A stretch of 12,253 nt of DNA from CAYGWP01 sp964353455 (GTDB taxonomy: Bacteria; Planctomycetota; Phycisphaerae; FEN-1346). Within the stretch, counting starts at the first letter, position 1. Each line of letters opens with the position of its first letter. The position numbers and the translations under genes are program-made. Positions 6,523-12,245 of the stretch are shown here, one piece after another. The notes below the pieces were generated by a model. That model did not search any database, had not been told where the DNA came from, and saw only the letters and a program-made list of their open reading frames with translations. The stretch spans positions 1-12,253 of the forward strand of contig CAYGWP010000268.1 in the NCBI GenBank assembly GCA_964353455.1, read 5' to 3'.

Positions 6523-7236
6523 TTATTTTGGGGCCGGGGCCGGCGTTGTTGCCGGCGCGGGCGTTGCCGCTTCGGCCTTGGGTGCCGGCTTCTTGGTGAC
6601 GAGTTCGCGCTGTTCGGGCGTCAGGATGAGGGTATCGATTGCCCACTTCAGTTTCCCCTCGATGTCGCCCTTGGCCTTCTTGATGGCCCGGTCGTCGCCG
6701 CCGGCCGCCGCGGTGGCATCGCTTAACTGCTTGCCGGCGGCCATTGACGCCACCTTGACCTTGGCCGTCTGGTCTTCCGTCAGGTTCGTCTTCTTGTACT
6801 TGGCGAGGGTCGTCTGGCAGAAGAGCGCGCCTTCCCAGGTCCGCTTTTGATCGGCGGTGAGGATGGCGAGGATTTCGGCGTCGATCTGCGAGGAGGCCTT
6901 GGCGAGGTCGGCCTGGAGGGCCTTCTTGTCGTCGCCGGCCTTCTTCTTGGCGGCGGGATCGCCGGTCTTGGCCTGCTTTGCGGCCTCCTCGGCGGCCTTG
7001 AGTTTGTCGGCGTTCGTCTTGTACCAGGCGTCTATTGTCTCCTGCTTGGCCTTGACCTTGTCCTTGAGGGTCGCCTGCTGGTCGTCTGTGAGTTTGCACT
7101 CGGCCGTTATGATGGCGGCATCGGCGGCGACCGCCTGCTTCGCGGTCTCATCGGCCGGCAACCTCTGCGCCGCCGGGGCCTGGGCCGCAAGGACCGCCAG
7201 TACAATGGCCGACGCCAGGAACGTGATGGCTTTCAT
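6523..7236 (-). CDS. Secreted LTxxQ-motif protein, paralog C
   Basis: A 237-aa exported protein with signal peptide MKAITFLASAIVLAVLAAQA and cleavage near APAAQ. The four motifs are LTDDQ 49-53, LTADQ 126-130, LTEDQ 152-156 and LTPEQ 205-209, at spacing 77, 26 and 53. C47 precedes motif 1 as in A and B, but the second conserved Cys is replaced (sequence VASMAAG) and a different Cys appears at 140. The C-terminal tail is Ala/Pro/Thr-rich. Start 7236 is chosen because it opens the signal peptide and follows GGAGAG; the frame remains open upstream to 7575 without protein-like sequence. It is the first gene of the paralog trio, with a candidate promoter at 7346-7375 and a leader of about 100 nt containing a hairpin. 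Confidence 0.82.
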   Translation of the reverse strand: MKAITFLASAIVLAVLAAQAPAAQRLPADETAKQAVAADAAIITAECKLTDDQQATLKDKVKAKQETIDAWYKTNADKLKAAEEAAKQAKTGDPAAKKKAGDDKKALQADLAKASSQIDAEILAILTADQKRTWEGALFCQTTLAKYKKTNLTEDQTAKVKVASMAAGKQLSDATAAAGGDDRAIKKAKGDIEGKLKWAIDTLILTPEQRELVTKKPAPKAEAATPAPATTPAPAPK

Positions 7237-7272
7237 CGGTTTCTCTCCATGTGCGGCCGCAGGTGAAGTGCC

Positions 7273-7306
7273 GGTCTTCGTCCGTGGGCCGTCAGGGGCG
7301 AAGACC
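7273..7306 (-). promoter_or_regulatory. Conserved leader hairpin upstream of paralog C
   Basis: GGTCTTCG (7273-7280) and CGAAGACC (7299-7306) form a perfect 8-bp stem, 9 bp with the flanking C-G. The loop is 18 nt. Length and ends are shared with the leader of paralog B (6381-6414). The inner words TCGTCC, GGGCCGT and CGAAGACC are identical. Confidence 0.55.
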
Positions 7307-7345
7307 GCGCCGTCGAGGCGCATCGACCTGATTACAGGAGCCGGT

Positions 7346-7375
7346 ATTATGCGGCGCGCCCGGCCCTCCGTGCAA
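7346..7375 (-). promoter_or_regulatory. Candidate sigma-70-type promoter for paralog C
   Basis: On the - strand, TTGCAC (7375-7370) and CATAAT (7351-7346) are separated by 18 bp. A transcript would start near 7339 and carry the hairpin leader before the ATG at 7236. This rests on box similarity only. Confidence 0.4.
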
Positions 7376-7592
7376 CTGAAAACCGGCCGTCTTGCGTTTG
7401 ACGCGGAGGGCCTTGCCCCATACAAGAGTGCCTGCCCGAGCGCGCTAGCGAATCGTTCGCCGTGTCGCCCCCCGGCCCCGCCACGATCACCGTGCGCCTC
7501 ACCCTGGGGCGGCCCCATGTGGCCGCCCTGGAACGTCGGGAATCGTTCGCCTTGCGGAAGGCAGCGCACCCACATGGGGGTGCCCCTACGGG
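7376..7592. other. Non-coding divergent region between paralog C and pfk
   Basis: No supportable gene lies between the divergent promoters; open frames here lack protein-like composition. It holds GCGAA-TCG-TTCGC, a perfect short hairpin (7448-7460), a 12-bp direct repeat GAATCGTTCGCC (7450-7461 and 7540-7551) and the composite element at 7501-7593. Confidence 0.6.
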
Positions 7593-7593
7593 T
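7501..7593. repeat. Family 3-like composite element with CCATGT loops
   Basis: Hairpin 1: GGGCGGCC, loop CCATGT, GGCCGCCC (7507-7528). Hairpin 2: GCACCC, loop ACATGG, GGGTGC (7566-7583). The loops are exact reverse complements, so the hairpins are inverted copies with the loop kept and the stem replaced. Imperfect outer arms ACCC-TGGGGC and GCCCCTACGGGT bound the element. Read on the - strand it starts with GTAGGGGC, comparable to the GTAGGGTGG start of 4661-4735. Confidence 0.75.
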
Positions 7594-7634
7594 TCACGTT
7601 CGCCGCGAAACTGTCGATAATAAGTACAGTGTAC
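7593..7634 (+). promoter_or_regulatory. Candidate pfk promoter with adjoining palindromic operator-like site
   Basis: TTCACG (7593-7598) and GATAAT (7616-7621) are separated by 17 bp. Just after the -10 lies GTACAGTGTAC (7624-7634), a perfect 5+1+5 palindrome at the expected transcription start. A repressor site is plausible but not shown. Confidence 0.4.
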
Positions 7635-7656
7635 CCATGCGAAGGAGGAGCATCCC

Positions 7657-8754
7657 GTGGCGAAGAAACGTGTCCGGCGCGTCGGCGTTCTGACGGGCGG
7701 GGGCGATTGCCCCGGCCTGAACGCGGTTATCCGCGCGGTCGCAAAGACCCTGATGCACGATGAGGAGGCCGAGATCATCGGTTTCCTCGACGGCTACGAG
7801 GGCCTCGTCCTCGACCGCACCATGACCATCGACTGGCGGGCCGTCTCCAACATCCTGACGCAGGGCGGCACGATCCTCGGCACGTCCAACACCGCCAACC
7901 CTTTCGGCTGGGCCGAGAAGAAGGCCGGCAAGACCGTCACGACCGACCGCCACAAGGACGCCCTCCGGGTCTTCAAGAAGCACCGCCTTGACGGACTGGT
8001 CGTCATCGGCGGCGACGGCTCGATGGCCATCGCCGGCAAACTCCTTGAGTGCGGCATGCCGGTCGCCGGCGTCCCGAAGACGATCGACAACGACGTGCCG
8101 GGCACCGAGTTGACGTTCGGCTTCATGACGGCCATGGGCGTGGCGACCGATGCCCTCGACCGGCTCCATACGACGGCCAGCGCCCATCATCGCGTCATGG
8201 TGGCCGAGGTCATGGGCCGGTACGCCGGGTGGCTCGCGCTGCACAGCGGCATCGCCGGCGGGGCCGACGTCATCCTCATCCCCGAAATCCCATTCCGCTG
8301 GGACGCCGTCATTCACGCCTGCACCGAGCGGGCCCGCAAGGGCAAACGCTTCAGCATCGTGTGCGTGGCCGAGGGGGCGAAACCCTTCGGCGGCGAGATG
8401 GTCATCGAGCGGCGCGTTGAGGGCAGCCCCGACCCGGTCCGCCTCGGCGGCATAGGGCGCCTGGTGGCCGGGTCCATCGAGCAGGAGACCGGCATCGAGG
8501 CCCGCGCGACCACCCTGGGGTACGTGCAGCGCGGCGGGACGCCGTGCCCCTTCGACCGCGTGTTCGCCACGAGCCTGGGCCACCGGGCGGCCTGCCTGGC
8601 CGCGGAAGGCCGCTGGGGACGCATGGCCTCATGGCAGCAGGGGCGGCTTACGGACGTGGCCATCGAATCCGTTGCCGGCGGCTGCCGCAAGGTCGAACTC
8701 GACGACACGCTCCTTTCGGTGGCCCGGTCGGTGGGGACGAGTTTCGGGGATTAA
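7657..8754 (+). CDS. pfkA: 6-phosphofructokinase, probably ATP-dependent
   Basis: A 365-aa phosphofructokinase that phosphorylates fructose 6-phosphate to fructose 1,6-bisphosphate in the cytoplasm. Motifs: phosphate loop TGGGDCPGLN 13-22; GGDGS 118-122; catalytic PKTIDND 140-146 (base D144); MGRYAGW 186-192; LGYVQRGG 287-294. G121 sits where E. coli has Gly104, which favours ATP, whereas PPi enzymes have Asp there. K141 replaces E. coli Gly124, a residue common in PPi and group III (mixed) enzymes. So ATP use is likely but not certain. The GTG start at 7657 has a strong GAAGGAGGAG (7641-7650) at good spacing; the ATG at 7638 is out of frame. Transcribed alone from its own promoter region, it ends 14 bp from the convergent lipoprotein gene. 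Confidence 0.93.
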   Translation: MAKKRVRRVGVLTGGGDCPGLNAVIRAVAKTLMHDEEAEIIGFLDGYEGLVLDRTMTIDWRAVSNILTQGGTILGTSNTANPFGWAEKKAGKTVTTDRHKDALRVFKKHRLDGLVVIGGDGSMAIAGKLLECGMPVAGVPKTIDNDVPGTELTFGFMTAMGVATDALDRLHTTASAHHRVMVAEVMGRYAGWLALHSGIAGGADVILIPEIPFRWDAVIHACTERARKGKRFSIVCVAEGAKPFGGEMVIERRVEGSPDPVRLGGIGRLVAGSIEQETGIEARATTLGYVQRGGTPCPFDRVFATSLGHRAACLAAEGRWGRMASWQQGRLTDVAIESVAGGCRKVELDDTLLSVARSVGTSFGD

Positions 8755-8767
8755 TATACACATTGCT

Positions 8768-8798
8768 GTTAGCCGCCGGGTTCACCCGGCGCGGGTTT
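8768..8798. repeat. Family 1 hairpin at the pfk / lipoprotein convergence, terminator-like
   Basis: GTTAGCC, then GCCGGGT, loop TC, ACCCGGC (8775-8790), then GCGGGTTT. It has the family 1 layout with a different but fully paired stem. For pfk it gives a GC-rich hairpin followed by a short T-run, so it may act as terminator. On the - strand the same bases encode the last nine residues (KPAPGEPGG) and the TAA stop of the lipoprotein. Confidence 0.75.
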
Positions 8799-9296
8799 CT
8801 CACTTGTCGGCGTGGCCTCTTCGGCCCTTGTGCGGAAGTAGAAGTTCCCCTCGGTTCCCTGGTCGCCGGTGATGGCCCGGACCTTCCAGTGATACCACGT
8901 CAGGGGCGCGAGTTGCGCCTTGTCCGTGATGTCGCCGGTAAGGACGCAGCCCGGCGGCGGGTCGAATGGGTCGAGTTGCGCGGGGCTGGTGTGGTGCAGG
9001 CCGCTGGCGAAGCCGACCTGTTTCTCCTCGACGCCCGCCCGGCGCGGGTCGTCAACCTGGCCGACCTCCGAGAGAGCGAACGATACCGCGATCGGGTTCT
9101 CGAACGTCGCCGGGAGTTTCCACTTGAGGAGGGGCCTGCGGCTGACCTCCTGTGCCATGTCGCGCGGCTCGACGGCCTGGATGTGGCGCGAGGCCTCGGC
9201 CTGGGCGGCCGTCGGCGTGACCGGCGGCGGCTCGCGCCCGCAACCGGCGGCTAGACCGGCCACGCACGCGATGAGCGATAGTTGCCAACGTTTCAT
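8769..9296 (-). CDS. Small exported lipoprotein with Fn3-like domain
   Basis: A 175-aa protein with lipoprotein signal MKRWQLSLIACVAGLAAGC; the lipobox is LAAGC and the acylation site C19. After a Pro/Ala/Gln-rich linker, residues of about 52-160 have a fibronectin type III-like beta-sandwich pattern: LLKWKLPATFENPIAVSFAL early, and LAPLTWYHWKVRAITGDQG followed by FYFRT late. Such domains usually mediate binding; no catalytic motif is seen. ATG 9296 is preceded by AGGAGTGAGGG. The frame stays open to 9398, but that part is repeat-derived and not signal-like. The last residues (APGEPGG) and the stop lie inside a hairpin repeat. It follows mqnE by 77 bp on the same strand and may or may not be cotranscribed. 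Specific function unknown. Confidence 0.75.
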   Translation of the reverse strand: MKRWQLSLIACVAGLAAGCGREPPPVTPTAAQAEASRHIQAVEPRDMAQEVSRRPLLKWKLPATFENPIAVSFALSEVGQVDDPRRAGVEEKQVGFASGLHHTSPAQLDPFDPPPGCVLTGDITDKAQLAPLTWYHWKVRAITGDQGTEGNFYFRTRAEEATPTSEKPAPGEPGG

Positions 9297-9326
9297 GTGG
9301 CCCTCACTCCTACGGCCGAACTTCAA

Positions 9327-9356
9327 AACACGCGCCGCGCAAGCGCGGCGGCTAAA
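9327..9356 (-). repeat. Family 1 hairpin element upstream of the Fn3-like lipoprotein
   Basis: On the - strand it reads TTTAGCCG with stem CGCCGCGC / GCGCGGCG (9333-9340, 9343-9350, 2-nt loop) and ends CGCGTGTT. The flanks match those of 3589-3620 while the stem differs. It lies in the 77-bp spacer to mqnE. Confidence 0.75.
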
Positions 9357-9373
9357 TGTGGTTGTTTTGCCTT

Positions 9374-9409
9374 TCACTCCGCACTCCGCGCTCCGCACTC
9401 CGCACTTCC
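9374..9409. repeat. 7-bp tandem repeat (CACTCCG) at the 3' end of mqnE
   Basis: Five units from 9375: CACTCCG, CACTCCG, CGCTCCG, CACTCCG, CACTTCC. On the - strand they encode the C-terminal tail and stop codon of MqnE. In style it resembles the GGATTG-type repeat at 1357-1398. Confidence 0.85.
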
Positions 9410-10483
9410 TCTTCGCACCGGCCTATACAGCGTATCGCGCTCGTGCGGCTCGCAGCCGGCCGCGCGGATCAGGTGCTCAAGGTCCGCCGCCGTCAGGCCC
9501 TGCGGGGTCCTTGCGCCTGCGGCGTGCGTGATCTCCTCGCGCATCACCGTCCCGTCCAGGTCATCGGCGCCGAACCGGAGGGCAACCTGGGCCACATCCG
9601 GCGTAAGCATGATCCAGAATGCCTTGATGTGCGGCACGTTGTCGAGGATGAGGCGGCTGACGGCGATCGTCCGCAGGTCGTCGCAGGCGGTCGGGCCGGA
9701 CAGGTCCGCCATGTGCGTTCCCTCCGGATGGAACGCCAGCGGAATGAACGCCGCGAAGCCGCCTGTCTCGTCCTGGAGTTGCCGCAGCGAGAGCAGGTGG
9801 TCCACGCGGTTTGCGGCGGACTCAATGTGTCCGTAGAGCATCGTGGCGTTGGTCGGGATTCCCAGGCGGTGGGCCTGTCGGTGTACGTCGAGCCAATCCT
9901 GGCCGGAGATTTTGCGCGGGCAGATGCGTCGGCGGATTTCCGGGTCGAAGATTTCGGCCCCGCCGCCGGGCAGCGCCGTGAGGCCCGCGCTCTTGAGTTG
10001 CCTGAGCGCCTCGGCGACCGCGACGCCGGCTTTCCGCGCTGCGTACGCCACCTCCACCGCCGTCATCGCCTGGATGCACACCTCCGGGAGCGCCGCCCGC
10101 AGCCGGCCGATCATCTCCGCGTAATAAGCAAGCGACACGTCGGGGTGGAGTCCGCCGACGATGTGGACCTCTGTGGCCCCGGCCTCGACGTCGGGCCGCA
10201 CGCGCTCGATGATTTCCTCGGCGGTCATCAGGTATCCGCGGGCGTCATCGGCCCCGGCCCAGAACGCGCACAGGCCGCACTCGTTCACGCAACGGTTGGT
10301 GTAATTGACATGCGTGTTGATACAGTAACAGGCCCGCAGGCCGTGCTTCCTCTGCCGCACGCGGTCCGCCAGCGCCGCCACGGCCAGCAGGTCCGGCGCC
10401 CCGAAGAGGGCAAGGCCGTCCTCCCGCGTCAGGCGCTCGCCCGCCGCAACCTTCGCCTCGACAATTTGAAGGTCCGTTTTCAT
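9374..10483 (-). CDS. mqnE: Aminofutalosine synthase (radical SAM)
   Basis: A 369-aa radical SAM enzyme of the futalosine menaquinone pathway that joins SAM-derived adenosyl radical chemistry to 3-(1-carboxyvinyloxy)benzoate to give aminofutalosine. The [4Fe-4S] motif C65-x3-C69-x2-C72 sits in NYTNRCVNECGLCAF. Family-typical segments include EVHIVGGLHPD (105-115), LPGGGAEIFDP (171-181), KISGQDWLDVH (191-201), TNATMLYGH (211-219), HIKAFWIML (285-293) and RFGADDLDGTV (303-313). These fit MqnE better than MqnC or CofH. ATG 10483 overlaps the stop of the upstream prenyltransferase (ATGA), so translation is probably coupled. The last ~12 residues (RGSAECGARSAE) are encoded by a 7-bp tandem repeat and look like an added tail beyond the normal end near DTLYRPV. 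Confidence 0.93.
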   Translation of the reverse strand: MKTDLQIVEAKVAAGERLTREDGLALFGAPDLLAVAALADRVRQRKHGLRACYCINTHVNYTNRCVNECGLCAFWAGADDARGYLMTAEEIIERVRPDVEAGATEVHIVGGLHPDVSLAYYAEMIGRLRAALPEVCIQAMTAVEVAYAARKAGVAVAEALRQLKSAGLTALPGGGAEIFDPEIRRRICPRKISGQDWLDVHRQAHRLGIPTNATMLYGHIESAANRVDHLLSLRQLQDETGGFAAFIPLAFHPEGTHMADLSGPTACDDLRTIAVSRLILDNVPHIKAFWIMLTPDVAQVALRFGADDLDGTVMREEITHAAGARTPQGLTAADLEHLIRAAGCEPHERDTLYRPVRRGSAECGARSAE

Positions 10484-11406
10484 GACGACCCCGCCAGCCA
10501 GCCCATAATCTGTCTGGACAGCGCGATGTCAACCACCACGCCCCCCAACCATATGATACTGACAAACGCGTTCATCGGCAAAAAATCGGCGGCAATGGCG
10601 GCGGCGGTCGCTCGGCGGGCGCGCATGTGCTGAATCACCATCGCCGCGGCGATGATTGCGACCACCGCCACGCTCGCCAGGAGATATGGCCGCCCCGTGC
10701 CGCTGTACGCGCCCGGGACCGCCGCCAGCAGGGGCAGCACCACGGCGTGGCAGTCGATGGCGAGCCAGCGCGCCGCCGCCGGGCCGAACCGGGCGGGCAC
10801 GCTCCGCAGGCCCTCCCGCCGGTCAACCTCCGCGTCCTGGAGGGCGTAGAGGATGTCGAACCCCGCCGTCCAGAACATGACGGCCGCCCCGATGAGGACC
10901 GGCGCCAGCGCGATCTCGCCGCGCAGGGCTATCCACGCCCCCACCGGCGCGAGGCCCAGCGAGAGGCCCAGCGCCCAGTGCGTGAGGATCGTGAACCGCT
11001 TCGTCCACGAGTAGCCCATGAGGACCGCCAGGAACGGCGCCGCCAGGAGTCCCGGCCAGACGTTCCCGCGAAGCGGCAGGAAAAGCCACGCCATCGCGAC
11101 AAACGCCGCGCCGCTGGCAAGCGCTATGGCCAGTGCCGCGCGCCGCCCCAGACGCCCCGCGGGGATCGCGCGGCCGGCCGTCCGCGGGTTCCGCGCATCT
11201 ATCGCCGCATCGGCCACGCGGTTCAGGCCCATCGCGGCCGTCCGCGCCGCAACCATGCAGGCCACAAGCAGGGCGAGCGACCAGCCGTCCGGATACGGCG
11301 GCTCCGCCAGCAGGGCCGTCCCGAGTGCAAACGGCATCGCAAAAAGGGTGTGGCTGAATCGGATGGTCCGGGCGAACTCGACGAGTTGGTGTATAGTTTT
11401 TATCAT
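10480..11406 (-). CDS. mqnP: UbiA-family prenyltransferase, probable MqnP
   Basis: A 308-aa integral membrane prenyltransferase with about 8-9 hydrophobic segments. The first Asp-rich motif is NRVADAAID (N62, D66, D70), continuing into ARNPRT. The second is DILYALQDAEVD (D184, D191, D195). These bind Mg2+ and the polyprenyl diphosphate. Family members attach an isoprenoid tail to an aromatic acid; beside mqnE and ubiX the likely substrate is 1,4-dihydroxy-6-naphthoate, so MqnP of the futalosine pathway is the best call. The alternative is a 4-hydroxybenzoate prenyltransferase, less likely in this context. Start ATG 11406 (MIKTIHQLVEFARTIRFSHT) matches the family N-terminus. No normal Shine-Dalgarno is present; the only G-rich stretch lies in the stem of the hairpin directly upstream. 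It overlaps mqnE by 4 bp. Confidence 0.88.
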   Translation of the reverse strand: MIKTIHQLVEFARTIRFSHTLFAMPFALGTALLAEPPYPDGWSLALLVACMVAARTAAMGLNRVADAAIDARNPRTAGRAIPAGRLGRRAALAIALASGAAFVAMAWLFLPLRGNVWPGLLAAPFLAVLMGYSWTKRFTILTHWALGLSLGLAPVGAWIALRGEIALAPVLIGAAVMFWTAGFDILYALQDAEVDRREGLRSVPARFGPAAARWLAIDCHAVVLPLLAAVPGAYSGTGRPYLLASVAVVAIIAAAMVIQHMRARRATAAAIAADFLPMNAFVSIIWLGGVVVDIALSRQIMGWLAGSS

Positions 11407-11489
11407 ATTTAGCCCCCGGTGAATACACCGGGGGCAATATGGGTACACGTTACCCCGCGTCGCCCCCCGTGTATTCACGGGGGGCTAAT
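11407..11489. repeat. Family 1-like inverted hairpin pair between ubiX and mqnP
   Basis: Hairpin 1 (11412-11435): GCCCCCGGT, loop GAATAC, ACCGGGGGC, with left flank ATTTA. Hairpin 2 (11462-11485): GCCCCCCGTG, loop TATT, CACGGGGGGC, with right flank TAAT. They are inverted near-copies of one unit (ATTTAGCCCCC.GTGAATACAC). The pair fills the whole 68-bp spacer. It begins one base upstream of the mqnP ATG and contains the ubiX stop codon. Confidence 0.85.
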
Positions 11490-12239
11490 GACCGGCCACC
11501 TCACGTTAAGGCCATGTTCGATGCCGAGCCGGTCGAGGACCTTCGCCACCACGAAGTCAACGATGTCGCCGACCGACCGCGGGCGATGATAAAACCCCGG
11601 CATCGCCGGCATGACGACCGCCCCGACCGATGCAAGGCGGGCCATGTTCTCAAGGTCGATCCGCGTCACGGGCATCTCGCGCGGCACGAGCACCAGCGGC
11701 CGGCCTTCCTTGAGTGCGACGTACGCGGCCCGCTGGACGAGGTTCCCGGCAAGTCCCGCCGCCAGCGCCGCCAGAGTGTTCATCGAGCACGGGATGATGA
11801 CGGCGGCCTCGGCGTCGAATGAGCCGCTGGCGGGCGGGGCGCTCAGGTCCTCGGCCGGCGTGTATGTTATATGCGCGAGGATGTCCGGCGGCCAGATGCC
11901 CGCCAGGTCCAACTCATCCGCCGGGCCGCCGAGGCCGAGTTCATCGGCCATGACGAGCCGTCCCGCGGCCGTCGCCACCAGGTGCACCCGCCGCCCGGCG
12001 CGGACCGCACGCTCGACCAACCGCGCGGCGTACGGCGCGCCGGAAGCGCCCGTTACGCCGACGACGAGAGTGCGGCGGTTCGCGTCGCCGGGACTCAGCG
12101 CGGCGGGTCTCCCGACCCGCCGCGCTGAATCCTCGGGTTGTCCGCCCCGGCGCCGGCCCTCGCGCGGTGGGTCGGGAGACCCACCGCGCTCAATCGAGGG
12201 AGACCCACCGCGCGCAGTTGATGGAGGCCCACCACGCAA
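11475..12239 (-). CDS. ubiX: Flavin prenyltransferase UbiX (start uncertain, N-terminal part repeat-encoded)
   Basis: UbiX makes prenylated FMN from FMN and dimethylallyl phosphate, the cofactor of UbiD-type decarboxylases. Counting from TTG 12239 (254 aa), the core runs from about residue 56. It has the FMN/phosphate motif LVVGVTGASGAPYAARL, then CSMNTLAALAAG, RPLVLVPREMPVTRID and GAVVMPAMPGFYHRP. The ~199-aa core equals the usual family length. No ATG, GTG or TTG occurs between the core and the repeat array. The nearest canonical start, TTG 12239, would add ~55 Arg/Gly/Pro/Ser-rich residues, and the frame is open to the window edge. CTG at 12098 is an alternative non-canonical start. The C-terminus ISPP and the stop lie in a hairpin repeat. 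First gene of ubiX-mqnP-mqnE; a UbiD-type MqnL partner is not in the window. Confidence 0.85.
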   Translation of the reverse strand: MRGGPPSTARGGSPSIERGGSPDPPREGRRRGGQPEDSARRVGRPAALSPGDANRRTLVVGVTGASGAPYAARLVERAVRAGRRVHLVATAAGRLVMADELGLGGPADELDLAGIWPPDILAHITYTPAEDLSAPPASGSFDAEAAVIIPCSMNTLAALAAGLAGNLVQRAAYVALKEGRPLVLVPREMPVTRIDLENMARLASVGAVVMPAMPGFYHRPRSVGDIVDFVVAKVLDRLGIEHGLNVRWPVISPP

Positions 12240-12245
12240 AGGCGT
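12095..12245. repeat. Family 2 hairpin pair plus 24-bp tandem half-units at the 5' end of ubiX
   Basis: Hairpin A (12098-12125, stem GCGCGGCGGGTC, loop TCCC, extended to 12095-12128) and hairpin B (12162-12189, stem GCGCGGTGGGTC, loop GGGA) are separated by 36 nt, the same stems and spacer length as at 4473-4564. From 12174 the half-hairpin unit (GGGAGACCCACCGCGC plus 8 nt) repeats with an exact 24-bp period at 12174, 12198 and 12222. On the - strand the units read as octapeptides RGGSPDPP, RGGSPSIE and RGGPPSTA in the ubiX frame. The array may continue past the window edge. Confidence 0.85.

Noticed and set aside
7237..7575. N-terminal extension of paralog C to 7575
   Set aside because: The extension would bury the signal peptide and crosses the promoter, hairpin and composite repeat; start 7236 has an RBS.
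9297..9398. N-terminal extension of the Fn3-like lipoprotein
   Set aside because: It would place residues before the lipoprotein signal, and the DNA is tandem repeat and hairpin.
9356..10633. 425-codon open frame on the + strand
   Set aside because: It is antisense to mqnE, whose radical SAM motifs are unambiguous.
12095..12245. CRISPR array
   Set aside because: The repeats are self-complementary hairpins with a 24-bp period and no spacers of CRISPR length or cas genes.
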